Positions 10,011 through 21,913 are shown, numbered from the stretch's first letter. The stretch is 64,000 bases of DNA from Plumapathes pennacea (GCA_964036295.1 OZ038467.1:20281670-20345669); one strand, 5' to 3'. Program-made: numbers and translations. The notes: generated from the letters alone by a model not told the origin.

Positions 10011-10650
10011 CTAAAGTATACTTGGTCCGAAACAGCTCAGGAAAGAGAACAGCGCATGAAAGCCGATCGAAAACGAGCTGCTTCCCGACGCCGCAATGAA
10101 ACGTCCGGAGAAAGAGCCCGTAGGCTTCATGCTCAAAGTGAGGCCTACACTCGACGCCTTGAGCAACGTTCGCCTCTTGTCGAAGAGCGTCGCTTCCAGA
10201 GACAGCAATATCTACATAGTCATGGATGAGCTAACCCAGACAACCCGGTTCTACACACACAGCAGTGGACGCAGGAGGAACTTGCAGCCTTCTACCGCTA
10301 CAAAGAAAATTTTCGATACCTTCACTGTAACGTGTGTAAGGAAACATGGCCAATAATTGCCAAGCAAAGTATAGGCGAGACAAAAAGACATCGTGCTGCT
10401 TATTCTCAGGTGGCAACGACATGGACCCTGGTACAGTGCCGACAGATCTACAGGGCCTCAGCGAAGTGGAGGAAATGCTTATTGCCACGGCTTTCCCCAT
10501 TTTCCGGAAGCATGGCGGCCAGCGTGGGTACAAAGGACATGTCCTCAACTTTCCACAGAACGTGCAGGGATTTCTCAGCAGTCTCCCTGCCAATGTGAGT
10601 CATCTGCCGATTCTTATCATCAGGAAACAAGGGGCAGGTAAGAAATAAAA
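10011..10650 (+). pseudogene. Helitron-like ORF, DUF6570 region
   Basis: First comes the continuing Arg-rich segment (ETAQEREQRMKADRKRAASR; ETSGERARRLHAQSEAYTRR). Then, in other frames, QQWTQEELAAFYRYKENFRY with a C-x2-C (CNVCKETWP), then MDPGTVPTDLQGLSEVEEML followed by FPIFRKHGGQRGYKGHVLNF and LPILIIRKQGAG. The last block is the conserved DUF6570/helitron helicase-like start in animal Helitrons (family knowledge). At least three frame changes separate the blocks. The Rep/helicase domains are missing, so it is a 5' relic. Confidence 0.75.
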
Positions 10651-11500
10651 CACTTCCTTTTCTTCCTTTGTACATGGGCAATAATGTTTATCAGCCGTTT
10701 CGGAAATGCAGTAGTGTTTTTTGCTTTGTTCTTTCATTATGCTTGTTTTTCATGTGAGGAACTGCAAACCATTTTCAATTTTCACACCTGATTCACTTGC
10801 TTAATGTAATATTGGATTTGTTAATATTTATTTCTTTGCTTGAATTGGCTGTTGAAAACCTATCCAGTTTATTGAACCCGAAGAAAAAGACTGAATTCAT
10901 GACTTCATGTTGCTTTTTGTTGTTGAATTGATTGTGTTTGCTGTCAATCTTTGTTTTACATACATGTAAATTGTACAGTATATGTACACTTCACGAATTG
11001 GCAAACATCCTCCAATAAGTAGAACACAAAAAAATTTATATGGTACAGTGACACCATAACACAATTATTGTCTTTTCTAACTGGATTACACTTTCTTTAG
11101 TGTGTAATTTCATGGTTTTCTATCAATAATTGATTTAATTATTTGATTATTTCATGATTTTCTATCAACTAGACTGGCCTTGCCAGTGAGCTCGCGGCGT
11201 GAGTTGGGTCGAGACCAGAATATATAAAATGGAAAGTAGGGGACAAGAGCGGAACTCCCAAGAGAGGCTTCCAATTTCTCACCATAAAAATATCACACAG
11301 TATAGAGAACTTGGCTTTTGACACCTTGCTCTTTTGACACCTTGATTAAACTAAAAATTATTATTACAACACTCATACACTTGCTTCTTAAAGGTTGAGC
11401 GACCCTGCATCTTGAGAATGCGTGACATACCTTTTTATGCACAATCGATTATGACAGTTTGACCTTGACTCATATTTCTAATCAGAGGCCACGATTAATC
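10651..11500. other. AT-rich spacer
   Basis: No gene or clear repeat except near 11300-11425, where ACACTCATACACTTGCTTCT, AAAGGTTGAG and CTTGAGAATG resemble, in decayed form, the MITE complete at 23638-23845. Confidence 0.4.
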
Positions 11501-12780
11501 CAGCCTTTGCTTCACTACTTATGTGTTTTCTTTTGTTAACTCAATACGTTTCTTCTATCAGGCTTTCGAGTATTCGTGCTCTGTAACAAATATAAAATTG
11601 AAAGCGAGGAATGTCACGAGAGATGTTTACAATATTATTGCGCTTTTGTTCACAGTGTGTTCAGTCCATTTGTGACTGCAAACTCAATCCTCAGAATTAT
11701 TTTGGTGTATTTTTCATTTCTGGTATTTAATGAACATTGCGAAACAAAGACTACATGATCGAATGAAAGAAACACTTCAACAGGCAATGTACGATACGCA
11801 GAAGAATTTTATGAGGCAACAGATGTCATGTACAGAGTAAAGCATAAAGCGTCATTGTTTTACGGCTAAAGCTCACCGTAGCTTTGGTTTCTGCTTTCGC
11901 CCTGTTATCTTCCCAAAAGTATTTCGTGTCACCACAGAAAGTTTCGTCGGGACTAAATACTTATCGGCGACAGAGATATTTGCAATACCCCAGAAGTACC
12001 ATCAAACATTTGTTTACGGCTATTCTCAAAGCTTGTGCGGTGAACGCGAGCCAAAATCTTTTCCTAAAATCCAGTTTATCCGTGCATATTCCACAGAGCC
12101 AAATGGCATTGAATTTGAATGGGATGCAGTTTACTTTTTCGCTTCACTACTTATGTGTTTTCTTTTATTAACTCAATACGTTTCTTTCTATCAGGCTTTC
12201 GAGTATTTGTGCTCTGTAACAAATATAAAATTGAAAGCGAGGAATGTCACACGAGAGATGTTTACAATATTATTGCGCTTTTGTTCACAGTGTGTTCAGT
12301 CCATTTGTGACTGCAAACTCAATCTTCAGAATTATTTCGGTGTATTTTTCATTTCTGGTATTCACTGACCATTGCGAAACAAAGGCTACATGATCGAATG
12401 AAAGAAACACTTCAACAGGCAATGTACGATACGCAGAAGAATTTTATGAGGCAACAGATGTTATGTACAGAGTAAAGCATAAAGCGTCATTGTTTTACGG
12501 CTAAAGCTCACCGTAGCTTTGGTTTCTGCTTTCGCCCTGTTATCTTCCCAAAAGTATTTCGTGTCACCACAGAAAGTTTCGTCGGGACTAAATATTTATC
12601 GGCGACAGCGGTACCATCAAATATTTGTTTACGGCTATTCTCAAAGCTTCCGCGGTGAACGCGAGCCAAAATCGTTCCCGAAAATCCAGTTTATCCGTGC
12701 ATATTCCACAGAGCCAAATGGTGTTGAGTTTGGATGGGATGCAGTTAACTTTTACACACAAGTAACGAGCAATTCACTGG
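11500..12780 (+). repeat. 633-bp tandem duplication
   Basis: GGCTTTCGAGTATT occurs at 11561 and 12194, and the following about 420 bp are nearly identical in both copies (for example CGATACGCAGAAGAATTTTA and GTTTCGTCGGGACTAAATA). The unit end resembles coding sequence (EREPKSFPKIQFIRAYSTEP in one frame, after a splice-like TCTATCAG), but frames differ between copies and nothing is recognisable. It may be a duplicated fragment of a decayed gene or transposon. Confidence 0.85.
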
Positions 12781-12799
12781 CCACATCTCGAGTTGTTTA

Positions 12800-14520
12800 G
12801 CAAAATCAATATTACGTCATCGCCCAGCACGTGATAATATGAACCAATCACCGTGTGCTGATTCTCGACCCACAAAAAGGAAAAAAATAAAAATGCCCAT
12901 TTTTAAGCTCTCGTGGGCCCCAGGCCCCCGTGAGCAATTAAACTTTAGCTACACATACTTTGTTTTTACATTATTTGTCTTTGAAGACTATGAATTTCAT
13001 TTCAAATGCTTTTTTTTGTTACTGAATACAGCTAAAAATTATTGTGTATGTTCTGATTTATTTTACCCCTTAATAGAGATAGTGAACTGATTTTCATGGT
13101 TTTCATTATCATGGTTTTCATATTTAAGTCATTTATGTTTGCTACTGGCATACTGTACAGTGGAGTGTTTTTGTACAATACAATATATCATTTTTAATTA
13201 TTTAGTGATACCAGTACATGTATTATTTCATAGGCATTTATTTTCAGAGTGCAAGATCAGCTTCACTAAATTTGGCATTAGAAAATAATGTAATTTATTG
13301 CTGCAGTTCCTTTTGCTGTTTTGAATTAGCTGTTTAGCTGGTACACATAATGTTCAGAAAGGATTTACTGCACTAGCAGCTGGTGTGAGCAGAAAAAAAC
13401 TGTCCTCTAAACAAGTTGGAATTAATAGATAGCACTGACAGAGACTGTTATATACAGTATGTAGAAATTGAGTCCTGGATGCCTTCAGAGACTCAAGGTC
13501 AATAATCAGTTTCCAAGCAAGGATACTAAGTGTATATCATTAAGAGAAAAGAATCAGTTTGCATTTACAACTGACAGTTAGAAAAGTGTTTAATTGTTTT
13601 CACGAGAATATTGAAAGTGTAATAAGTTTTCATTTGAGCAAACTAATCCTATACAGCTCTGCAATAATAAAAATTGCTAGATACTCTTCCAGCTGTATTA
13701 CCACCAACCCCCCCCCCCCCCCCCCCAATACCAACCACAGAACACACTTGATAACATTCTTAATATTATAGACTTCAGTGCTTTGTTTTATTTTCCACAG
13801 GTCCCAAAATATTAATGGGAGAAACATGAAGTTCACTGAGCCCAATTGGAAAAAGTACCTTTCTGTGATAAGAAGAGTTAGTTTATCCAATCCCATTTTA
13901 CACAAGAAATGAGACACAGCATCTTACATTAATAGAGAATGTGCTTACCTGACTCTCTTTTGTCTAAATTCTGTAGAATTATTGTGTATTGTATATTTTC
14001 CATTTTCACTTACAGAACTTCTTATTATTTTCCCAATATGTTGGGGAGTATAGGGTTAGGGTTATATTTTCCTGGCATGGGATTCTGTGCTTTTGTACAT
14101 GTACTTGGTAAAACATACAACAGTTGAGAATTTCTGAGAAGCACAGTATAATGTAACCCACTTGAGAAGTATGTATACATTTTACCTATAAATGTAGTGC
14201 AAAAACTTGTATAATTTTTAAATTATTAAGGGACAAAATAAATTACTGTGAAATAGACATGGCATGATTTTGTGTGAAAGAATATTATTATGATGAGAAC
14301 TTTCTTCTTTCGAGACCACCCTACATATATAATATAATTACTGCACTCTTCAAAAAGCAATGAGTAGGGAGCTCTCCTCTCATGTATGCAACAACATCCC
14401 AATATCATGTAAATGCTAATATAGTGTCATCTGCTTGGTGTAAGCATACATGAGAGCTACCCAGCATGCCAGCAGTGTCATTCATAATCGATAGGGCGTG
14501 GGGCTTCTGCGAATATCGTA
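12800..14520. other. AT-rich spacer, one C homopolymer
   Basis: No coding sequence recognised. A C run of about 17 lies at 13709-13726. Small ORFs here have low-complexity composition and no family resemblance. Confidence 0.4.
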
Positions 14521-14552
14521 TTTCTAGTATAATTTGTTCAATACATTTGTCT

Positions 14553-14809
14553 TATTTCTCCTCAGCGGTTGACGAGATACAGCATGAAAACTATGCATAA
14601 TTTTATGCTCCTTTGTTCGAGAAGGGTCACTAGTTTTAGGCGATGATTTGCTCTTATTCCTCGCGAGCCGCCTCCATAAATTGCATACCGAAACCTTCCT
14701 TATGCTCCCAGGAACATTTATTGAAAGCCGTTTCAAGCGATTTTGAGATCAGGCGTAAAATGAGCACTTTTTCAAAAAAATGCAAAGATAGCCCATGCTT
14801 TTTTTTCTC

Positions 14810-14840
<31 letters not shown>
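14553..14840. repeat. Dispersed repeat, copy B, with poly-A
   Basis: The diverged counterpart of 6790-7085 with the same block order, ending in TAGCCCATGCTTTTTT and then an A run of about 28 (14811-14838). The preceding segment CTGCGAATATCGTATTTCTAG (14505-14525) also occurs as CTGCGATTATCGTATTTCTAG at 19367-19387, so a second repeat boundary is shared with that site. Confidence 0.6.
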
Positions 14841-14841
<1 letters not shown>

Positions 14842-14879
14842 CGATTTTGACGAAAAAATTAAAATGTTCTAGGTAGGCG

Positions 14880-16300
14880 CAACGCCCTCTTGTTTTTTTG
14901 CTTTATGTTTACAAAGAGGGAGTTGGTTCAGCTGTAATTGATCAATGCAGTTCTTGTCGGTCCGTTCTACTTGGTTTCGCGGGCCCCTGGTTACGGTTGG
15001 CGCGAAGGACTGGAATTTTTGGTGGCCTGGCTACTTAGCTTGATGCTGAGCCTGGCTACTCAGCAGTTGTTTTGGAGTTGATGGAGTGAACAAGGATTTT
15101 TCATGTTAAAAATTTGTCTTCTTGTGGCACAAGTCTGGTTAAGGGATTATGCCAAGGTTAGTGTATGATTTTACCGATCCCCGGTTGTGTATCTCGGAAC
15201 GTGAGAATTTTTCTCCTCATTTTTTGTGTACATAGAAGACACAGTGTTGTTGTTGTAACAATAGCAGTAAATTTAATGTACAGTAGAAGTAGCCATAGAC
15301 ACAATATATATTGCAACAGTTAGTAATATACACATGACACATGAAGAACCAAAATTTTTTCAGGTTTTGGTATGGTTCTTTTTCGCTACTGTCAGGTTCT
15401 TAGTTTCAGGTTTCTGTCTGGGTCATTCACGCTCGTTTCGGGGTCAAAATTATGGCCCGATTTTGGTTTCTGTCAGACTGTGGGTAGACACAGTATATAT
15501 TGCAACAGTTGGTAATATACACATGACACATGTAACGTTACACGTCTGATTTATACAAGAACAATACAGCACGTTTTATTGTTATGAGCTCTTTGGAGTG
15601 AAAACTGGGATGTGTTAAGGAATTATTTCACTTACTTTTGAAGAGTGGCTGTACAAATTGTAAAAGTTCAAAGTATTCTGAATTTTGGCTACAAAAAAGC
15701 ATCGTCTCCATTATTCATTTACAGTAAAACCTATGTTAAATGGACCCCCATTGAACACCCGCTTAGGTTCTGATATTTTCTTCACATAGTAAAACGAACC
15801 CATATTTAGTGGATACCTATATGAAGCATACAATTCAAGGATGTACCTAACTATAGTGCCAATACTAAGGACTGCTGTTTAGCTTGTTGACAACAAAGAT
15901 AAACATTGAAAACCTTGTAACAATAGAAATTGCTAACTGACAGGAAATGACTAATTAATAATTAATCCATTGAACTGACTAAACTGAACAGAATAAATGC
16001 ACAATGATGAAACTATTCAACTAAGAAATATATAGGATGCTAACACAGCAAAGCTGAGCAAATCAATTTGGATGAAACACTAGATAATAGAGCAAAGGTT
16101 TAAGTCAAACACAACTAAATAACACTGAGTTTGATACAACTTGAATTGAATTAGTGCTTATACAGAGTGAGTAATAGAATTGATTAAGGTACTACTGAAC
16201 TGGAAAATATGCAAATCAACTGAGCTAGAAACTGAACCTAAACCTAATTGTAGTATGAAGCTAAATAGCAAGAGAGAATAAACTAAATTGAACCTTGTGC
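14880..16300. other. Spacer with 189-bp internal duplication
   Basis: ATATATTGCAACAGTT with its flanks occurs at 15307 and 15496, about 189 bp apart, including following CACATGACACATG. From 15900 to 16290 the sequence is rich in AACTGA/AACTAA words. No gene is seen. Confidence 0.45.
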
Positions 16301-16364
16301 TTCAATGTACTTGCTTAACAAATCATATAAACAATAAACTACTTTTGGTGAGGAAATGTGCACG

Positions 16365-16475
16365 GATAATATTGTCCGAGGATATTATCTGTTCCGAGAA
16401 GCAAACAGTTGCCCGAGAGCGAAGCTCGAGGGCAACTGTTAGCTTCAAGGAACAGATAATGTCCAAGAGACATTA
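16365..16475. repeat. Hairpin MITE-like palindrome
   Basis: TATTATCTGTTCCGAGAAGC and CAGTTGCCCGAGAGC are followed after the centre (near 16417) by GCTCGAGGGCAACTG and AAGGAACAGATAATG in reverse complement. Arms are about 45 bp with few mismatches. No coding sequence is present. Confidence 0.75.
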
Positions 16476-16639
16476 CCAAAAACATAGATACAAGAAAACT
16501 GCTTTTTAGTTCAACCTCACCTGGAATTCTTCTCCTGCCTATGGTCACTATACACAGCCAAACATCAGGCATTGATCTAAAACGTCCAAAGACGAGCTAC
16601 AAATTTATACTAAACTATCCACCACACGAAGTATCATTA

Positions 16640-16965
16640 TTATTTAGATAGGCTCAAGTCCCTAAATCTGCTTCCCTAAATATTGTAATGCAATACTGCA
16701 GGGAACTCAGCAATTTGATTCTGCTGTACAAGTTTAAATCTGGCCTTATGCACATTTATTGTTATAAATATTTTATCCCAGCTACCTGTTACTATATGTA
16801 ACCTGGAACCTGACTTTAAGAATGTTAGTTTAACCTCTCATTATAAGCAAAATTATTTTATGTCTTCTTACTTTCCAAGAGCCATTAAGTTATGGAACAC
16901 TCTCCTCTCAACTGTAAAAGCTGTACAACTCTTCCATCTTTTAAAATGTAAACTACACAATTTTT
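16640..16965 (+). pseudogene. LINE reverse transcriptase 3' relic
   Basis: The frame at 16862-16965 reads SSYFPRAIKLWNTLLSTVKA and continues to a stop. The FFPRxIxxWNxLP-like motif marks the extreme C-terminus of Jockey/CR1-type non-LTR retrotransposon polyproteins (family knowledge). Upstream (16660-16860) shows similar composition but broken frames. No endonuclease or RT core is present, consistent with 5' truncation. Confidence 0.65.
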
Positions 16966-17303
16966 AAGCGACAAACTATCATCATATCAGCCACTGTAGC
17001 CTTTTATTGTTGTAGCTTTCCTATCTTTCCTATTCTTCCTGTTTCATTCTGTGATTTGATATATTTTTGTAGGGGTTATTTTTCTAGGGAACAGTTTTCA
17101 CTCAGGACTGTCACATGCTTCCATCCTTTTTTCCATTTCTATTTTTTATCACTTTGTAGTTTTACTTAGTGACAGACTCAATAAACCTCCTATGCCCTGG
17201 CCCAACTGGAACATGAGCTGCTTTGGTGTTATTCCAAAAAAGAAGCAGCCTGTGTATCAGGACCACTTGGATTGTGCCTTGGAAAGTTCATGGATTGGGG
17301 CAC

Positions 17304-17333
17304 CCGGGGGGGGGGGGGGGGGGGGAGGGGGGT
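17304..17333. repeat. G homopolymer tract
   Basis: About 22 consecutive G then AGGGGGG, preceded by CACCCGGG. G/C runs with a nearby TACTC or GGCACCC flank recur at 43897 and 44271 as ends of a MITE, so this may be one solo end. Confidence 0.7.
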
Positions 17334-17409
17334 CACTGCTTCTCTAGAGTATGGTCAGATCAGCAACTCCCCCTCTCAACTGTGATGATCATGCCTTCCC
17401 TTTGGCACT

Positions 17410-17575
17410 CCAAGTAATAGGTATCTCCCCTTTGGGTCCCCCCTGTGGATATTTTTAGTAAGGGTCCCTTTTGATCTTTTAGGTAAGGGTCCCCCCTTTG
17501 GATTTTTTAGTAAAGGGTTCCCTCTTTGGATATTTTTAGTAAGGGTCCACCCTAGAGAGTAGAGCCTATAGAGCC
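17410..17575. repeat. Degenerate GGGTCCC/TTTAGTAAG repeat
   Basis: Four loose copies of TTTTTAGTAAGGGTCCC with intervening CCCTTTGGAT occur. The wording is close to the segment at 54275-54375 and the tandem array at 62890-63520, so they are probably one repeat family. Confidence 0.6.
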
Positions 17576-17924
17576 CTTGGATCCTTTTGAACCCATGAAA
17601 GACTATGCCCCTTGTGGAGCCTATAGTAATGTTCGTACGAGGGACTCTGGCTTTGCGCACAAAATGCAGAGAGAACGACGACTCCATTGGACGTGTAGAC
17701 TCCAGATTGCACTGTGTGACTTATATTCACAATGAGTAGGTCAATAGACATTGACGAGGTCTCTTATTTCTGCATATTGATCAATAACCTGTTCAAAATC
17801 GTGTACATCAGCAGGTCTAGCGAGTTTTTGTTTTAACAGATGCCGGAAAGATTCGTTTACTTCGCTAGATTAACTGTGAAAGTAGAAATCGTCAAGTAAA
17901 TTACTCACCTTTTTAATGGTTTGA

Positions 17925-18130
17925 AAATGGTTGACCATAGGCAGGAGACATATCGTCTGACGCTAGTTGACTGTCGTCAGGAAACATGTCTGATCGTGGT
18001 CGACCATAGTGAGGAGACATATCTCACCAAGGTCGGGTATCATATCTGACCATGGTCAGACAACATGTTTGACTAAGGTCGACCTTGGTCGTGTCAGAAA
18101 ACATATTTGACCATAGTCAAGAATTGTGTC
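17925..18130. repeat. TGACCATGGTC-type degenerate repeats
   Basis: Variants of GGTCGACCATAG, GGAGACATATC and TGACCATGGTCAG repeat every 30-40 bp from 17930 to 18130, then again at 18440-18478 on the other side of the MITE at 18137. The MITE therefore appears to have inserted into this array. No gene is seen. Confidence 0.65.
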
Positions 18131-18136
18131 TGACCT

Positions 18137-18438
18137 TAAGTCCCGTCCACACTACGCCGGATAAATTTGAAAACGCAACTTTCACTCTGAAAACGCAAGA
18201 AATGTTTTCCGTCCACACTGGAAAACGGATAAAATGTTTCCGGACCCAAATGTATTGTTATTGCTCTACAAACGTCCCTGACAATCTTTGAAACCACTTG
18301 ACGTGACCACGTGAGTCAGAGTTTTCGAAAAGTTCCGTTTTCGTGGACAATTTATCCGGATTAGTGTGGACGGTAGGCCTAACCGTAAGAATAAAGTTGC
18401 GTTTTCAAATTTATCCGGCGTAGTGTGGACGGGGCCTT
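18137..18438. mobile_element. MITE with TTA target duplication (Harbinger-like)
   Basis: The left end (after TTA at 18135-18138) reads CCCGTCCACACTACGCCGG, then ATAAATTTGAAAACGCAACT. The right end is its reverse complement, finishing GGACGGGGCC followed by TTA. The inverted repeats span about 45 bp. A TTA duplication and G/C-rich termini fit PIF/Harbinger-type MITEs (family knowledge). A second inner set of inverted words (GTTTTC, TTATCCGGA, GTGTGGACGG) suggests nested or rearranged ends. Confidence 0.8.
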
Positions 18439-18596
18439 AGTCAATCATGGTCGAGAAACATATCTGACCAAAGTCTATCATTCTTTAGCTAGTCAGACCT
18501 TTAATGGAGAGCGACAGAACCTTTGGGAAACAGGATCAAATATTGCACTGTCGTTGTTTGTTAATGCCTCCTGCTTTTGTTTGCAGTTGACAACAG

Positions 18597-18797
18597 GTGC
18601 TCTGAGAGTGTGGAGTCTGCCTCAAGCCCATTGTGTTCACTCACAGTCTGTCCAAGTACACAAAGATGAGACAGGTTCTAGCATGGGAGAGATTCTCCAC
18701 GCTGCCTGTTATGAGAACGTGGGAAAAGTTGCTGATGACGTTTGATCAGTACATTGTTCTGTATGATCTGGAAACATTGTGAAGACATATTAAGCAG
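18597..18797 (+). pseudogene. WD40 exon relic, TBL3/UTP13-like
   Basis: An acceptor (GTTTGCAG) precedes LTTGALRVWSLPQAHCVHSQ and SVQVHKDETGSSMGEILHAA. After a frame change near 18725 comes TFDQYIVLYDLETL, then a stop, then a donor (CAG/GTACTG). The order (RVW...C..SQ...DQ/HNIVLYD) is that of one propeller blade in TBL3/UTP13, a U3 processome protein (family knowledge, moderate similarity). No neighbouring WD exons were found. One exon with a frameshift and a TGA indicates a gene fragment. Confidence 0.45.
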
Positions 18798-18940
18798 GTA
18801 CTGACTGTATAAGAATGTCCACATATTTTGAATGCTAGTAGAACATCTGCATTGCCTTTTGTTTAATCGCCTTTTCAGTGTAGGACAGGATTTCTTCTGT
18901 TCGTTTTTGTCTACACTTTTGAGTTTTCCTTTCCTCCTCA

Positions 18941-19118
18941 AAGCCTGATCCTCACTAACGCATAAGCACAGGCTGCATAAATACAAGAGAGAGAGAGAGT
19001 GTGTAGCAGCATAAGGATCAAACACGTCCGTTCCTGGCGGCTTATCCTTATGTCGCCTCTGTCTCTCTCTTGTGTTTATGTTTATGCTTATGTTTATGCA
19101 CTAGTGAGGACCAGGCTT
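18941..19118. mobile_element. MITE, AAGCCTGRTCCTCACTA ends
   Basis: AAGCCTGATCCTCACTAACG at the left is mirrored at the right by CACTAGTGAGGACCAGGCTT. Inner words (GCATAAGCAC / GCTTATG, AAGAGAGAGAG / CTCTCTCTT) are also inverted. It totals about 180 bp with no ORF. Confidence 0.78.
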
Positions 19119-19385
19119 AAACCTTTATAGTACTGCTCCGCCATTGAAGAATTAATTTGACGTGCCGACCGTGGGAAATACGTACTTCGTCACGCAATCG
19201 ATTCTTTTTTCAACGCAAAAGTATAACACACACCATTCTTTTTGTCCTTCCTTTGCGTGTAGCACTTGAGTTCGAAGAAAAGATTGAGTCAACATTTCGG
19301 TACAAAGGCTACTCTTGTTGGGAGTTACCAAGTAAAAGTCCCATCAATGACAGAGTGAGGGGGTATCTGCGATTATCGTATTTCT

Positions 19386-19386
19386 A

Positions 19387-19433
<47 letters not shown>

Positions 19434-19435
19434 CC
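19386..19435. repeat. (ATT)n microsatellite
   Basis: About 16 ATT units directly follow the TATCGTATTTCTAG repeat boundary shared with 14525. Confidence 0.95.
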
Positions 19436-19564
19436 TTAAGTCTATTGTTATTGTTGTTAATTTTGCTAGTGATAGCTTTAACAGGTGAATAGCCACTTTA
19501 GATACACTGATAATAAACTTATTATTTATTAACACAGTCAGTGGGTTGCTGTTTCCTCTAACAG

Positions 19565-20804
19565 GCCGTTACCCAATACATTTTCACATGAGCGATGACG
19601 TCACGGGTTCGTACGTACGCGGCTGCGCAATTCACCACACGTTCAACCGCGCTGTGACGATCCACGGTGTGCGCGGGCTCATGGTCGAGCGAAACGTGGC
19701 GTATCATGTGATGGGACATGCCTACTTCATCGAGGATGGAATAGAGACTGGCAACACAATTCAGTACAACCTGGGAGTATTCGTACAGACGTCGAGTTCT
19801 CTGCTGACGGTGGACGCAACCCCAGCTGCATTCTGGATCACGAATCCCAACAATACGGGTATGATGACTAACTTTCGTTGATGAATACCTTGTTGTAGAA
19901 ACTAAACCACTATGTACCCCAGGGTTGTTCCGTTTTTACAGACCATACGCTTAAAACGACTCCGCGGAAATGCATTTTTGAGTGAGAGGCGCAAAGCTGT
20001 AGAAACCAGTGCCAACTGAAGTTTAGTTTTTGTTGATGTCAGACCTCGCTTCTCACATACTCTGAAGTGAAAGAAACCAGTCTGTAAAGAAGGTGCAATT
20101 TAGATTTGTTCTGTGAAAGAGACCGGGCGCCTTCTATGGTGGTATTGTATACTAATGTTTACATTCTGGTCTTTCTAGTTCGTCATAACACTGCGGCCGG
20201 AGGAAGTCATTTTGGTTTCTGGTACAACATGTCCGTTAACCCAGGAGGTCCTTCGTTCACTGAGTCCGTGTGGCCTCGTAAGATCCCTCTTGGTGAATTC
20301 AGAAACAATACTGCACATTCTTTTGGACGATACGGCCTCTGGATCTTCCCCACTTACGATCCCGCCGTTGGAGGGAGATGCTCTGGAAAGACTCCAGCGC
20401 CGGCGCAATTCCACTCTTTATTGGCTTACAGCAACTTAAAAGGATTTGAAGTTACCGAAGGAGGAGATATTCAAGTGTTTAACTTCACCGTCTTGGACAA
20501 CATTGAGGCTGGGCTCGAGTTCACTCTTGTGGATGCTGCCTGGGGACAGAATCAAGGTCCTTTGGTTAAGGACTCACTCATAGTGGGCCATAGTGCTATT
20601 AGTGCGCATGGCATGGAACCAAATTTATCCGGCATCTCTACGATACAAAGACGCGCTTCTGTCAACTGAATCTGGAACTAGTGCCGTCCCGTGGGTGTTC
20701 AAACGCATCACACATCCGCAAGGCTGGATGGCAACAGTTATTCTGGGGAAAAAGTACAACTTAACCTTCCAAGACGCGTCACACCTAACCAACCTGTCTT
20801 ACAG
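19565..20804 (+). pseudogene. PKHD1L1-type parallel beta-helix exons
   Basis: Exon 1 (19565-19858) reads RYPIHFHMSDDVTGSYVRGC, then AIHHTFNRAVTIHG, GHAYFIEDGIETGNTIQYNL and PAAFWITNPNN. Exon 2 (20179-20804) continues RHNTAAGGSHFGFWYNMS, ... HSFGRYGLWIFPTYDP. These are the highly conserved PbH1 right-handed helix after the first G8 in PKHD1L1 (also CEMIP/TMEM2). Phase 1 junction. In exon 2 the frame runs to a stop at 20667-20669, but homology continues in another frame (GKKYNLTFQDASHLTNLSYR), placing a frameshift at about 20610-20690. Confidence 0.88.
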
Positions 20805-20920
20805 GTATGTTGGGATGTTAGTTCCTGTGACAAACCTGTCTTACAGGTATGTTGGAATGTTAGTTCCTGTGACAAGCCTGTCTTACAGGTTTATTGATAT
20901 GCTAGTCCCTGATGAGAGAT
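20793..20920 (+). repeat. 42-bp triplication of an exon-intron junction
   Basis: CCTGTCTTACAGGTATGTTG starts at 20793 and 20835, with a third diverged copy at 20877 (TTACAGGTTTATTG). Each unit carries the exon end (LSYR) and the donor GTATGT, and TTACAG could also act as an acceptor. The period is 42 bp, 14 codons, so the frame stays open across the copies. Confidence 0.9.
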
Positions 20921-21913
20921 AAAATTTATAGTGCCAACATGAAGTTTATGCTGATGATGCGGACGTTTTGAGCTTGAAGTTTTCGTCTGTTTAGTTTTGA
21001 TTATTAAGTCGTACATGAATGTTGTTGTGCGCGCTGAGCCTTTGAACGAAAAAGGGAACCGTTTTCATATATTTTGCGTACAAGTGAAAGACAATTTGAG
21101 TACATATTGATACCCATTCGTTTTGTGCTTTTCCCCCAGCGCAACTTTCTACGAATTTGGTGAGCAAAACCATATTTAGATTACTCATCCCTTTAGTCAA
21201 AAACCGGATATGTTCATCACAACGAGAAAAATTGTCAACATGTCCATTAGGGGCAGAACATTATTTCACGTAACAGTTCAGGATTTTGAAATAAACATTT
21301 CTAATAGAGTGTGCTATTGTGAGCTTTCATTTAAGAGGCGAAACCCTTAGGTTTCATTTGACAGTTCAGGAGTTGGAAGTGAACAACTGAGTGGTCACAC
21401 TTGTTCTCTGTCAGGATGGATTTTGAATCGCTGTACCACTTATATTTACTATCTATCTTTTTATTCTTTCTCCACAGCTGTTATTTCAGGAAATGCCGGC
21501 ATAAGGCCTGTCCCTCCCCCTCCCCCAGAGAAACGCCCACGCCTCTATCTTTCCTGGTCTGATCCAGAGGCCTGGTACGGCACCGAACTTGGTTATGGTG
21601 GATACAACAAACAGCTCCCCTAAAACGGAAGTGACGTCATGATTAAAGAAGGTTAGGAGCAATGTTATATGATTGGAAGTGTTCTATTATTGTCACGTGT
21701 AAAAGTTGCCAAATACCTGAGATTCTTACTTGTCTACAATACGTTGTAAGTTATCACAATCTAGTCTACATTGTGACCTGTATGATGATGTTGTGTTGTC
21801 TGATAAATTGTCAATCTACAATGCAACAAGTCGACAATTTTCGTAAAGGAGATTGAAGTTAACTTGAAAGAAGTTTGTAAGCTTGCAACAGCAAAGCATT
21901 GCAGGGTGAGGTC

